DNA from: Bog-257 sp963805985
GTDB taxonomy: Bacteria; Acidobacteriota; Terriglobia; Terriglobales; Acidobacteriaceae
Length of the DNA stretch: 64,000 nt
Reading direction: 5' to 3'
Assembly: GCA_963805985.1 (NCBI GenBank)
Contig: CAWDWG010000001.1
Coordinates: 496,001-560,000 of the forward strand
In this document: piece by piece, positions 1 to 9,316 of the stretch
Numbering within the stretch: position 1 is the first letter of the stretch
Layout of the letters: every line of letters starts with the position of its first letter
The notes under the pieces: generated by a model
What the model was told of the DNA's origin: nothing
Databases searched by the model: none
What the model saw: only the letters and a program-made list of their open reading frames with translations
Program-made: the position numbers and the translations under genes

Positions 1-780
1 CCTATGAATCGCCTGGTCACGGGGCTGGAGAAGGAAAACTTCCTGCTCACCGACGGCGGCCAGCAGCAGGTGATCCGGCATTTTTCCAGCGAAGACGCGC
101 CGATCTCGCTGGGCGTCATCTTTGACGTCAGCGGCTCCATGGCCGACAAGATCGACAAGTCGCGCCAGGCCGTCGTGGAGTTCTTCCGCACCGCCAATCC
201 GCAGGACGAGTTCTTCCTGATCACGTTCTCCGAAAAGCCCGAAGTGCTGGTCGACTTCACCTCCTCGATCGAAGACATCCAGAGCAAGCTGGTCTACGCG
301 ATGCCCAAAGGGCGGACGGCGCTGCTGGATGCCATTTACCTGGGCATGGATCGCATGCGCAAGGCGCACTACGAGCGCAAAGCGCTGCTCATCATCTCCG
401 ATGGCGGCGACAATCACAGCCGCTACACCGAAGGCGAAATCAAATCGATGGTGCGCGAGGCCGACGTCCAGATTTATGGGATTGGCCTGTTCGACCAGAA
501 CTTCAAGAGCGCCGAGGAGCGGGAAGGCCCGGCGCTGCTCGAGGATGTCACGGAAGTGACTGGTGGACGGACATTTGTCATCGGTTCGCCCAACGAGCTG
601 GCGGACGTGGCCACCAAGATTGGCATTGAGCTACGCAACCAATATGTGCTGGGATACCGTCCAACCAATCCGGGACGTGATGGCAAGTGGCGTAAGATCA
701 AAGTCAAGCTGAATCCGCCCAAGGGCTTGCCGCCGCTGCATGTCTATGCCAAAACTGGATACTATGCACCTACGGAATAA
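1..780 (+). CDS. VWA-domain protein, acidobacterial VWFA-related family (5' end cut by window)
   Basis: This is a von Willebrand factor A domain protein whose N-terminus lies before base 1; the frame is open from the first base, so the ATG at 4 is probably internal. Counting from that ATG, a complete MIDAS metal site is visible: DVSGS at residues 41-45, Thr105 in GRTALLDA and Asp133 in SDGGDN. The segment before it (NRLVTGLEKENF) is the short beta-rich lead-in typical of the acidobacterial VWFA-related domain. Family members are usually exported and thought to bind protein ligands through the metal; the signal peptide here would be upstream. The last 17 bases overlap the start of the next VWA gene, so the two are probably co-transcribed paralogs. 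The ligand is unknown. Confidence 0.85.
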   Translation, partial: PMNRLVTGLEKENFLLTDGGQQQVIRHFSSEDAPISLGVIFDVSGSMADKIDKSRQAVVEFFRTANPQDEFFLITFSEKPEVLVDFTSSIEDIQSKLVYAMPKGRTALLDAIYLGMDRMRKAHYERKALLIISDGGDNHSRYTEGEIKSMVREADVQIYGIGLFDQNFKSAEEREGPALLEDVTEVTGGRTFVIGSPNELADVATKIGIELRNQYVLGYRPTNPGRDGKWRKIKVKLNPPKGLPPLHVYAKTGYYAPTE

Positions 781-1850
781 TCGTTGTTTCCTTCTGATTC
801 CCCTGTTTCTTCTGTTAGGAACGTGGTTAGCGGCGCAGACTTCAGCGCCTCCGCAACAGCCGGCCACGCAGCAGGCTCAGCCCAACGCGCAGGATCAGGA
901 GGGCGCGCCACCCGCGCCGGCTCCCAATCAGCCGGGCGACACCGTTCAGGTTCCCGCGCCGCAAGGCCAGGCGCCTTCCTCGCCAGCATGACGACGTCTA
1001 CATCTTCAAGAAGGAAGTCGACGAAGTCACGCTGCACGCCACCGTGGTCGACGGATCCTTTCGCCTGATCACCAATCTGAACAAAGGCGACTTCAGCGTC
1101 TTCGAGGATGGCAAAGAGCAGAAGATTACTTCCTTCCGCAATGAAGACATTCCGGTGGCCATGGGCATCGTTATCGACAACTCCGGATCGATGCGCGAGA
1201 AGCGGCCGCAGGTGAATGCTGCAGCGCTGAATCTGGTGCGTTCGAGCAATCCGCAGGACAAAGTCTTCATCGTCAACTTCAATGAAGAATACTTCCTCGA
1301 CCAGGACTACACCGGCAGCATTCCCAAGCTCAAAGACGCGCTGGAGCGGATCGAATCGCGCGGCGGAACGGCGCTGTATGACGCGGTGGTCGCCTCAGCC
1401 GAGCACCTGAAGAAGAGCGGCGAGCTGGAGAAGAAAGTTATCCTGGTGGTCACCGACGGCGAGGACAATGCCAGCCGCGAGTCGCTGGAGCAGGCCCTGC
1501 GCCGCTTGCAGGAACAGAATGGGCCGACCGTTTACACCATCGGCCTGCTGGGCGACGAGCACAGCAAGCGCGCGCGCCGTGCCTTGCGCGAGATGGCGGA
1601 GGACACCGGCGGCGTCGCGTTCTTTCCCAACAACCTGAATGAAGTGGAAGCGATTACCCAGCAGATCGCGCACGACATCCGCAATCAGTACACCATTGTC
1701 TACAAGCCCTCCACGCCGCAGAGCGCCGGCGGCTATCGGACCGTGAAGGTTCAGGCCAAGGCGCCGGGGTATAAGAATCTGTCGGTACGCACGCGCAGCG
1801 GATATTATGCGGGGCAGCAACGCGCGTCGGCCGAGCCCAGCGGACAGTAG
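764..1850 (+). CDS. Secreted VWA-domain protein, acidobacterial type, broken by one frameshift
   Basis: A signal peptide (MHLRNNRCFLLIPLFLLLG, cleavage near AAQ) starts at the ATG at 764 and leads into a Pro/Gln/Ala-rich linker that ends at a stop at 989-991. The VWA domain continues in another frame: it is open from about 990 (DDVYIFKKEVDEVTLHATVV) through 1850. It carries the MIDAS sequence DNSGS, GGTALYDA and TDGEDN. Both halves fit one protein of about 360 residues, so a one-base indel lies around 975-990. It is a paralog of the gene just upstream. If read literally, only the C-terminal part could be made, from a GTG at 1044 without signal peptide. Sequencing error or real mutation cannot be separated here. 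Confidence 0.8.
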
Positions 1851-1868
1851 GATTCGGGTCGCAGCTTT

Positions 1869-2003
1869 CGTAGCGCCGGTTTCCAAACCGGCTGTCATGG
1901 GGGCCTCCCGGCCCCCATCGCAATAAGCTCCACAATTGCGGTTATAAGTCGGTGGCGGCAGGGATGCCGCCACGACTGCCGGTCTGGAGACCGGCGCTAC
2001 ACT
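1869..2003. repeat. Inverted repeat between VWA and ligase genes
   Basis: The outer arms GTAGCGCCGGTTTCCAAACC and GGTCTGGAGACCGGCGCTAC face each other about 95 bases apart. Inner hairpins (GGGGGCC/GGCCCCC and GGCGGCA/TGCCGCC) fill the middle. It fills the gap and could fold into a long branched hairpin at the 3' end of the VWA transcript. Confidence 0.65.
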
Positions 2004-2018
2004 AGCGGTTGCTGATCT

Positions 2019-3777
2019 ATGCAACGACTGGCCGAGCTGTGCGAGCGCATCGGCGCAACCACCAGGAAGAACGAAAAGATCGCGTTGCTGGCGGACTACT
2101 TCCTCTCGCGCGACCTGCCGGACGCTGCCATCTCCGCGGTATTCCTCTCTGGACGCGCCTTTCCGGCATTTGACGAACGCACGCTGCAGATCGGCGGAGC
2201 GCTGTTGTGGAAGCTTGTCGGCGAACTTACCGGCGCCCGAGATGCCACGCTGACCGCTGCTTATCGCAAGCGCGGCGACCTCGGCGCGGCTGCTTACGAT
2301 GTCCTGCGGACGACAGCGCCTCAGTCGGCAACTCTCACGCTGCAGGAAATTCGCGATGGCTTCGATCAGATCGCCGAGACCCGAACCGCAACCGCCAAAG
2401 CCGCTGCGCTGAAAATGCTTGCTGGAGCGCGCGACCGCGCTCGAAGCCAAGTACATCCTGAAGATCATCACTGGCGAGCTGCGCATCGGGCTGAAAGAGA
2501 GCCTGGTGGAAGAGGCGATCGCCAAAGCCTACGACGATCCAGTCAGCAAAGTGCAGCGCGCCAACATGCTGCTGGGAGATATCGGAGCAACGCTGCAACT
2601 CGCAGTCGGGCATCGGCTGGACGAAGCGCGCATGCGGCTGTTCCATCCCATCGGATTCATGCTGGCCAGCCCAGCGGCCGACGCCGAAGAAGCATTCCAA
2701 TATTTCGAACACGCGCAGGTGGAAGACAAGTACGACGGCATCCGCGCGCAGGCGCATTGCGGCGGTGGGCAGGTGCGGCTGTTCTCGCGGACGCTCGATG
2801 AAGTGACGGCGTCTTTCCCGGAGTTGGTTGGGCCGCTGAGCGAGTTTTCGAGCGATGTGATTCTGGACGGCGAAATCGTCGCGTGGAAGCATACGGACGA
2901 CGGTGGACATGCGATGCCGTTCTCCGAGATCCAAAAGCGGCTGGGCCGCAAACAGGTCAGCGAGCAGCTCGTCCGTGAAGTTCCCGTCGCGTACGTCGTC
3001 TTCGACGTGATCTACTCCGGCGGCGAATCCGGGGCCCTCGAGGCGGCTTCCGTAGGCGCGACGGGATCTGGCCTCACGCTCGACAAGCCCTTGTCGGAAC
3101 GGACGCTGATCCTCGACCGCGTATTCGCTGGGGCGAGCCGCGTGGCGCCGCGTCCCGTCGTCAACTCGCAGGGCAATTTGCTCTTCGAGCCGGAGATTCA
3201 GGAACCGGCCGCGGAGTCGGGATGGGTCTTGCGCGCGCCGTCGATGCGAGCCGATTCATCTGAACAACTCGCAGAATACTTCGAGCAGGCGATGGCGCGC
3301 GGCAACGAAGGATTGATGATCAAGGACCTCGAGTCGCCCTACATGCCGGGACGTCGCGGCCGCTGGTGGCTCAAGCTGAAACGCGAGCTGGCGACGCTCG
3401 ATGTCGTCGTCACTGCGGCGGAGTTTGGACACGGCAAGCGCATCCACGTTCTCAGCGACTACACCTTCGCGGTGCGCAAGGGCGAGGAGCTAGTCAACAT
3501 CGGCAAGGCGTATTCAGGGCTAACCGACAAAGAGATCGCCGAGCTGACGGGATGGTTCCTGGCGCACACCACCGCCGATCACGGACACCTGCGCGAGGTC
3601 GAGCCGGAGATCGTGCTGGAAGTCGCCTTCAATGCGATCATGCGCTCCGACCGGCACGACAGCGGATTCGCGCTGCGCTTTCCGAGAATCGTGCGCGTGC
3701 GGCAGGACAAACTGCCGAAGGATATCGATACGGTGGAAGAGGTGAAGAAGATCTACAAGAAGCAGCATGGACGGTAG
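2019..3777 (+). CDS. ATP-dependent DNA ligase, broken by one frameshift
   Basis: The N-terminal part (2019 to about 2415) matches the helical DNA-binding domain of bacterial and archaeal ATP-dependent ligases. The nucleotidyltransferase and OB domains follow in a different frame from 2419. Catalytic motifs are intact: motif I EDKYDGIR with the adenylated Lys encoded at 2728-2730, motif III LDGEIVAW, motif IV EGLMIKDL and motif V WWLKLK. Protein continuity (LKMLA in one frame, MLERATALEAKYILKIITG in the other) places a one-base indel near 2405-2425. The intact product would be about 585 residues, normal for the family. It would seal nicks, probably in repair beside the NAD-dependent housekeeping LigA. 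No Ku or LigD polymerase domain lies next to it. Confidence 0.85.
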
Positions 3778-3831
3778 AAGCCCCGTCCGCTCGGTGCCGG
3801 GCTACGTGCGATAAAGGGATTTCACGTCAGT

Positions 3832-4117
3832 AATATTGCCGTCCCGCTCTGCGGGACGATTCAGCCTAGCCCAGGACAGAGTCCTGGGTAGATTCGGAAT
3901 TAAAGATGATGTCCCGGCAGGGACCGCATGCGGTGGCTGTGCGAGCACCATCGCAAATGGAGCTTCGAGCAGGTCCATGACCGCTGCTGGCGTGCGGAAT
4001 GCGATCCGCGGTTTGTGTTCGGATAGGGTCCCTGCCGGGACATTGGTACCTAAAAACGAGCTACCCAGGACTTCGTCCTGGGCTGAGCTGAGTCGTCCCT
4101 CCGGGACGGCAGTATTG
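3832..4117. repeat. Large nested inverted repeat, about 286 bp
   Basis: Three hairpin types occur in order and then again in reverse order: CGTCCCG..CGGGACG, CCCAGGAC..GTCCTGGG, and TCCCGGCAGGGACC..GGTCCCTGCCGGGA. The element therefore has arms of about 90-100 bases around a unique core of roughly 90 bases (3934-4023). No protein is encoded across it in a convincing way. The same hairpin types recur near 5040-5100 and 51.7 kb. Confidence 0.7.
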
Positions 4118-4131
4118 CCGCACGTATGCAA

Positions 4132-4446
4132 CTAATGAAGGGGGAATTCTCGACAATCTAGGCTTTGCTTAGTAATGAATCGACTTCTACGCCACTCCGC
4201 ACCAACGTTCTCGCGCTCTGCCTCCCAGTCCGATGGAAGGTCATGAAGGTCCATCAATGCCGGATTCGAAGCGAGTACGTGACCAATGCCGACAACCCGA
4301 TAGGCAGATCCGTCGTCGGGGTGCGTTACGCCGCACAGAAAACTCCAATCGCCATCAACCCTGCTGACCAGCAGTACCGGATGAGTTCCATCGAACACGT
4401 GGGCACAGACGTACGGCTTTTGGTGGGAATCTTTCGGAAAACTCAT
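4132..4446 (-). CDS. Conserved hypothetical protein, 104 aa
   Basis: A small acidic soluble protein with no signal peptide or membrane segment. The core runs YVCAHVFDGTHPVLLV, then DGDWSFLCGVTHPDDGS, then VVGIGHVLASNPAL, LHDLPSDWEAERE and a final WRRSRF. The pattern of Cys/His/Asp positions and alternating strands resembles a family of short proteins often found as orphans in soil bacteria, but I cannot name a function. The opposite-strand frame is open too but has less protein-like composition. Its 3' end lies close to the large inverted repeat. Confidence 0.6.
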   Translation of the reverse strand: MSFPKDSHQKPYVCAHVFDGTHPVLLVSRVDGDWSFLCGVTHPDDGSAYRVVGIGHVLASNPALMDLHDLPSDWEAERENVGAEWRRSRFITKQSLDCREFPLH

Positions 4447-4616
4447 GACTGCCCCCCGAGTTCAGAATTGCGAGGCAAGAAAACTGAAAAATAGAGCGCC
4501 GCAACTTGAAGCAGGTATTCTTCTTGCTCTAATAGCTGTTGCGAGCAGGCCTTCTCACGAATAATCGACCTGTTGCCTTCGATGGCGATTTCCCCCGTTG
4601 AGGCTTTGGCGCCAAC

Positions 4617-5006
4617 TCAATCCGAAATCGTCACATCAAAATCTTTCTTCGCATGCGTCGTTCCCTGCGCTACATCAATCGCCAAACCCCATGGGCCGGA
4701 CATGTCGACGCCCTTCATCGACGCCTCATAGTCGCCGTTGCCCTTGGGTGAAAATGCGACCTTGGTTGTGCCCATGTCCATCAGCTTCATGGTGAGCGCG
4801 CCGTTCACCGTCGCGTCATTCACCGGCTGGCCGTGATCGTCGGTAATGTGGAGCGTGAAGGTCATCGGCTTGGTCATGCTGGGGTGGTCGGGGGCGATCT
4901 TCAGGGTCATTTGCAGAGAGCTTGGGGCGGCAGAAGACCGGCAGGCGAGCAGCAAGCCAACCGCAATCAGCGATGCGCCCAGAAGAATGTTGACTAGAAC
5001 CTTCAT
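4617..5006 (-). CDS. FixH/YtkA-like lipoprotein
   Basis: The first 22 residues form a lipoprotein signal with lipobox LLAC (MKVLVNILLGASLIAVGLLLAC, split at the Cys). The rest is a single immunoglobulin-like domain: repeated beta strands with DDHGQPVNDATV, a run of Met-rich strand (LTMKLMDMGTT) and GPWGLAIDVAQGTTHAKKDFDV. This matches the FixH / YtkA-like fold, seen in proteins tied to copper handling and cytochrome oxidase assembly. A good ribosome site (GGAGAC) precedes the ATG. The Met/His content would suit copper binding, but no oxidase genes are adjacent, so the role is inferred. Confidence 0.7.
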   Translation of the reverse strand: MKVLVNILLGASLIAVGLLLACRSSAAPSSLQMTLKIAPDHPSMTKPMTFTLHITDDHGQPVNDATVNGALTMKLMDMGTTKVAFSPKGNGDYEASMKGVDMSGPWGLAIDVAQGTTHAKKDFDVTISD

Positions 5007-5039
5007 GAAGTCTCCACAGAGAAAACCCTGCCGTCCCTA

Positions 5040-5345
5040 CGGGACTCGAGAGTAATTTTCTTCGCTACCCAGGACTTCGTCCTGGGCTAAGCTGTCGCCG
5101 CGCCTACGGCGCTCAATTGTCGGCAATCCGGCTTTGCTGGCTGCTGAAAAATTCTAATGCGCCAGCTTGTGTCGCCGGCTAAAGCCGGCTCGGACTAAAA
5201 TAACCGACTTATCGGCACGACTAAAGTCGTGCCCTGATACAAAACGATCGCAGTATCGACTTTTTCAGCAACCTGTAAAACCGTCCCCTGACACAAAGCG
5301 CTCGAAACCCGAGTTTTCAGTGGTCCGTTAAGTCGTGCCCTGATA
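5040..5345. repeat. Cluster of dispersed short hairpins
   Basis: Consecutive short palindromes fill this gap: CCCAGGACTTCGTCCTGGG, GCCGGCTAAAGCCGGC, GCACGACTAAAGTCGTGC and variants. All have a short spacer between GC-rich arms. The GCACGACTAAAGTCGTGC type recurs near 6570-6600. No gene is visible. Confidence 0.65.
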
Positions 5346-5370
5346 CAGAACGCACTTGGCGTCATCGTAC

Positions 5371-6315
5371 TCAGTGACTGTGCCCATGGCCGGGCTCGTG
5401 GGCGTGGGCCTCGCTGACGGGAATGACGCAGCCGTCGCCGACATCGCAGACCTGCAGTTCAAACTGAATCGTGGTGTGATGGATCTGGAACTTCTGTCCC
5501 AACACACTGCGGATCTCGCTCAAAATGATCGCACTCTCCGAAGCCGGCATGTCGCAGATGCCGACGTGGCAGGACAGCGAATAGGTGTCGCTGCCGAGGC
5601 ACCAGACGTGCAGGTCGTGAACCGATTCCACGCCGGACACGTCGCCGATGGCATGTTCGATCCGGCCCAGGTCCATGCCGCTGGGCGTGCCTTCCAGCAG
5701 GATGTTGAGGCTCTCGCGGATGATGCCGATCGACGACCACAGAATCATGACGCCGATGCCGACCGAGAGCGCCGGATCGATCCAGTGCTGGCCGGTGAAG
5801 GCGATGGCAACGCCGCCGGCGATGACCGCCGCGGTTGAGAGCGTGTCGCCGATTTCGTGCAGGAGCGCGCTGCGCACATTGATGTCGCGATGTCCGCGCA
5901 TCAGCAGCAGCGCGATGCCGCCGTTCATGACCACACCTGCGGCCGCGACCCAGATCATCAGATGTGCGTCGACCTCGACCGGCGTTTGCAGCCGCTTGAA
6001 CGCCTCATACCAGATGTAAAACGAGATCAGGACCAGCGTGAGGCCGTTGACGAACGCCGCCAGCACGCCGGCGCGGGTGTAGCCGAACGTCTTGCGCGCG
6101 CTGGGCGGGCGGCCTTGCAGATAGACCGCGCCCCAGGACATGAGCAGGGCGAGGAAGTCGGTGAGATTGTGTCCGGCTTCGGAGAGCAGCGCCAGGCTGT
6201 GCGCGCGTATGCCTGCGACCACCAGCAACACGATATACACCAGCGTGACTGCGAGAGAGATTCGCAGCACCTGCGAGGTTTTCGCGTTGCGCATATCGCC
6301 GGCGTGAACGTGCAT
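5371..6315 (-). CDS. Cation diffusion facilitator (zinc/cobalt/cadmium efflux)
   Basis: An inner-membrane divalent metal/proton antiporter of the CDF family, normal length at 314 residues. Six membrane helices are predicted over residues 20-215. The metal-site motifs HNLTD in helix 2 and HEIGD in helix 5 match the HxxxD pair of zinc-type members. The cytoplasmic C-terminal domain (GVESVHDLHVW, LSCHVGI) follows, and the tail is His-rich (HAHEPGHGHSH), which would bind metal. There is also a His near the N-terminus (MHVHAGD). A second possible ATG is 21 bases further in. No metal regulator is adjacent. Confidence 0.92.
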   Translation of the reverse strand: MHVHAGDMRNAKTSQVLRISLAVTLVYIVLLVVAGIRAHSLALLSEAGHNLTDFLALLMSWGAVYLQGRPPSARKTFGYTRAGVLAAFVNGLTLVLISFYIWYEAFKRLQTPVEVDAHLMIWVAAAGVVMNGGIALLLMRGHRDINVRSALLHEIGDTLSTAAVIAGGVAIAFTGQHWIDPALSVGIGVMILWSSIGIIRESLNILLEGTPSGMDLGRIEHAIGDVSGVESVHDLHVWCLGSDTYSLSCHVGICDMPASESAIILSEIRSVLGQKFQIHHTTIQFELQVCDVGDGCVIPVSEAHAHEPGHGHSH

Positions 6316-6394
6316 GACTCTTCAGTCTAAAAGGGCAGTCGCCGGCGTTCAACTCGGGAGCGGTGAATGTTACAATCGCGCGGATAAAGCAGCG

Positions 6395-6420
6395 ATTAGC
6401 AATTAGCAATTAGCAATTAG
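6395..6420. repeat. 7-bp tandem repeat (AATTAGC)
   Basis: About 3.7 copies of AATTAGC lie in tandem upstream of the CDF gene. A looser cluster of related words (GCTAATTGCCAATTGCC, AAATGCTAAGTGCTAAGC) occurs at 6628-6680, just before the next gene. Such low-complexity AT-rich runs stand out in a GC-rich genome. Confidence 0.7.
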
Positions 6421-6697
6421 ACCGACACGGCACGCGTTGGTTTGTATCAGGACGCGACCGTTCGGCTTCGTTCTTGGGCAGGTTCTTAATCGTGCGGGAC
6501 GATTCAGCGAAAATGTGAGAGCAGTTCTGTGTCGTCGGCTGAAGCCGACTCCGGAAGGAAAAATAAACGGCTTGTCGGCACGACTAAAGTCGTGCCCTGT
6601 TACAAAGCGATGCGCGAAATGACCCTAGTTGCTAATTGCCAATTGCCAAATGCTAAGTGCTAAGCTGCTAAATGCCAAATGCGAAAGCAAGGCTCTC

Positions 6698-7444
6698 ATG
6701 AGCACTGCCGCGCCTGTTGCCCCCATGGAGGAGAAGCCGCTCTCCGAAGTCGAACGCGTCGTCGATACATTCGTTGCTCCGGCGAAGACCTTTACCGATC
6801 TGCGGCGAAGCGCGAACTGGATCGTGCCGTGGTTGCTAATGGCCATTGCCGGCGCCGCCCTGGTTTTTGTGGTCGATAACAAACTTGGCATGGAGAAGGT
6901 AGTGGAAAACGGGCTGGCGCTGGCGCCCAAGCAGGCAGCGCAGCTCGACAAACTTTCTCCGGATGCGCGCGCTGCGCAGATCGAGAAGGTGGTGAAGTTT
7001 AATCGAATTATCGCGTACACCTACCCGGTCATGATTCTCATCTTCCTGTGCATCGTGGCTGGCGTGCTGCTGGGCACGTTCAACTTCGGCCTCGGCACTG
7101 AGCTGACGTTCAACCAATGTCTTGCCGTCTGCATGTATGCGTCACTGCCTGGAATTTTGAAGACACTGATTGCCATGCTGGTCATCGCCATGGGAGCCGG
7201 CGAGGCCTTCACCTTTCAGAATCCGATCGCCAGCAATCTCAGCCCGCTGATCGACCCCAGTTCGCACTTCCTTTATTCGGTCGCAACGTCGGTGGACGTC
7301 TTTACCATTTGGACGATGGTGCTGACCGGAATCGCCTTTTCGTGCCTGACCCGGGTGAAGCGCGGCACCTGCATGGCCGTGATCTTCGGCTGGTGGGTGC
7401 TGGTGGTGCTGGTTGGAGCAGGTATCTCGGCAGCGTTCTCGTGA
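6698..7444 (+). CDS. YIP1-family membrane protein
   Basis: A 248-residue integral membrane protein. The cytoplasmic N-terminus (EEKPLSEVERVVDTFVAPAKTF) is the usual lead-in of the bacterial YIP1/DUF1282-like family. About five membrane segments follow (near residues 45-65, 110-130, 150-175, 195-225 and 230-247), with a polar amphipathic stretch between the first two. The ATG at 6698 has AAGG eight bases upstream; an earlier in-frame ATG runs through AT-rich repeat words and is unlikely. Family function in bacteria is not established. It is isolated, with hairpins on both sides. Confidence 0.75.
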   Translation: MSTAAPVAPMEEKPLSEVERVVDTFVAPAKTFTDLRRSANWIVPWLLMAIAGAALVFVVDNKLGMEKVVENGLALAPKQAAQLDKLSPDARAAQIEKVVKFNRIIAYTYPVMILIFLCIVAGVLLGTFNFGLGTELTFNQCLAVCMYASLPGILKTLIAMLVIAMGAGEAFTFQNPIASNLSPLIDPSSHFLYSVATSVDVFTIWTMVLTGIAFSCLTRVKRGTCMAVIFGWWVLVVLVGAGISAAFS

Positions 7445-8049
7445 GCATGTGCGGAGGTGGGCAGGCGAGACGCCTGCCTGGACAGCCGGCCAGAGGCCAG
7501 CGCTACGAGAAAAACCAGCAGCGGTGAATTCGTGCTCGACACCCGTCGTAATGTGCCCGTGAGATGTAGACGCGAGACGGGACTCCTGCATCTGAGTAGG
7601 ACGCAGTCGACCGCTGCGATAGGCCGCAAATGGGAAATTTCCCCGGCAGATCGGGCCACATCATCTGCCAAACTAACGAACTGATATATACTTCGATTGT
7701 TCTGATGTTGGTAATACTGCCGCCGTTCGCGGCGGATCGGGGACCGCTCCTCTTTCATATTCCCCGACATAGTTCATAGAAGGGACCGAGTCGAGGCCGC
7801 TTGTCGTGTCTAAGGAACAGGACTGAGTCGCCGGCGTAAATCCCGGGCCCCCAGCAAGCGCCGCTGTTGCGGTTGGTGGGGGGATGATCCGGGTCCCCGA
7901 CAGCTACTGCTGTTGTGGCTGGTGGGGTTGGATATTCTGAGCTCCTGACGACCGCTGATGTCGTGGTTCGTTACAGGGCTGAAACTTTAATAACCCCGGC
8001 GAATATTAATCCGACCGCAGACTCCCCAGCTGGCCATGGGAGGTGTGGC
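7445..8049. other. Intergenic region, 605 bp, no gene seen
   Basis: No convincing protein or RNA gene is visible. The stretch has hairpins (GGCAGGCGAGACGCCTGCC near 7460, CCGCCGTTCGCGGCGG near 7720) and three loosely similar CGCTG(T)TG-rich words between 7855 and 7970. The promoter of the PIN/TRAM gene should lie in the last 100-300 bases, but I cannot place it with confidence. Confidence 0.5.
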
Positions 8050-9147
8050 GTGGATCTTGTACTCATACGCATCTTATTCGTTCTGATTACTGGCCTGGCA
8101 TGCTACGAACTGCAGCCGCTGGGCTTGGAAAAATGGCCGGCGGCAGCGGTCGGTATCCTCATCGGCCTCGCCGTTATCCTGTTCGAGATTCGGCTGCGCG
8201 CGGTCAGCTTGAAGCGGCTGATCGGGGCGGTGATCGGCAGCATCCTCGGCATCTGCGGCGCCTATCTCTTCAGTCTTGTCATCCGCAACAGCATTGCACC
8301 GGGCCCGACGCAGAGCTTTCTGCAGCTGTTCGTCATGCTGCTGATGGCTTATGTCGGCCTGATCGTGGGCGCCGGCAAGGGCGACCTGCTGAACCTGGCG
8401 GCGCTGGGCGGCATCTTTGGCGGCGAGAAGCAGAGCAAGCGCAGCTACAAGATTCTCGACACCAGCGTCATCATCGACGGCCGCATCGCCGACATCGCCG
8501 AGACCGGCTTTCTGGACGGCATCATCGTGATCCCACAATTCGTGCTGCGCGAGCTGCAACTGGTGGCCGACTCGGCCGACTCCATGAAGCGCAACCGCGG
8601 CCGCCGCGGCCTGGACATCTTGCAGCGCATTCAGAAAATCGCGACGTTGACGATTCAGATTGTCGAAGATGATTTTCCCGCCGTGCGTGAAGTCGACCTG
8701 AAGCTGATCGAGCTGGCCAAGGTGTACGAAGGCAAGATCGTCACCAACGACTTCAACCTGAACAAGGTTGCGCAACTGCAGGGCGTCGAGTGCTGAACAT
8801 CAACGAGCTGGCCAATTCGCTGAAGCCGATTGTGCTGCCGGGCGAGATCATGAAGGTCTTCATCCTGAAGGAAGGCAAGGAATACAACCAGGGTGTGGCG
8901 TACCTCGACGACGGGACGATGGTCGTGGTGCGACAATGCGCGCAAGATGATCGGCAAGAACATCGACATCTCGGTCACGTCGGTGCTGCAGACCACGGCC
9001 GGCAAGATGATCTTCGGCAAGTTCGACGAGCGCGGGACGACCATGTCGCGCACGATGGAGACTCGCACGGAGACGCGCAAATCCGGACCTACGCCTACGG
9101 TAACGGCGACGGCTGCCATTACCACCGAAACCGCCAAGCCGGAGTAG
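8050..9147 (+). CDS. Membrane-anchored PIN/TRAM domain protein (YacL-like), two compensating frameshifts
   Basis: Four membrane helices (residues about 4-20, 31-48, 57-77, 88-107) precede a PIN nuclease domain starting SYKILDTSVIIDGRIADI (acidic residues Asp137 and Asp143). A TRAM RNA-binding domain follows (NINELANSLKPIVLPGE, VFILKEGKEYNQGVAYLDDG, ARKMIGKNIDISVTSV). A base is missing after 8790, where GAG-TGCTG should read GAG-GTG-CTG, and an extra C at 8931 restores the frame. The GTG start at 8050 has GAGG upstream. In many bacteria this gene precedes ispD-ispF, exactly as here. It is presumed to act in RNA processing at the membrane. Compensating indels favour sequence error over decay. 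Confidence 0.85.
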
Positions 9148-9190
9148 GGGCGGGTTCGAGGGTCGAATTTGAAGTTTCAGGTTGAGAGCT

Positions 9191-9240
9191 GTCATCCCGA
9201 CCGAGGACTTCAGTCCGACCGAGGGATCTGCGGTTCGTTC
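9191..9240 (+). repeat. Dispersed GTCATCCCGA..GATCTGCGGTTCG repeat, one copy
   Basis: The words TCATCCCGACCGAGGA and GAGGGATCTGCGGTTCG form one copy of a family seen again (either strand) at about 15430-15480, 16190-16300 and many times in 20980-21760. It lies just upstream of ispD. Confidence 0.7.
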
Positions 9241-9316
9241 GTGTGGAGCGATGGGTTTCCCCGTCCTCGCTCATTTGTGTTCCACCTGTCCCGCCGTTTA
9301 TACTCGCCTCCCCAAC

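Noticed and set aside
764..1850. Programmed frameshift as the explanation for the broken VWA gene
   Set aside because: No slippery heptamer or downstream stimulatory stem is evident, and four other unrelated genes in the window show similar indels.
1395..2525. A 376-codon open frame on the minus strand across the VWA/ligase junction
   Set aside because: It is the complement of two recognisable plus-strand genes and an inverted repeat, has no domain, and its composition is that of an antisense frame in GC-rich DNA.
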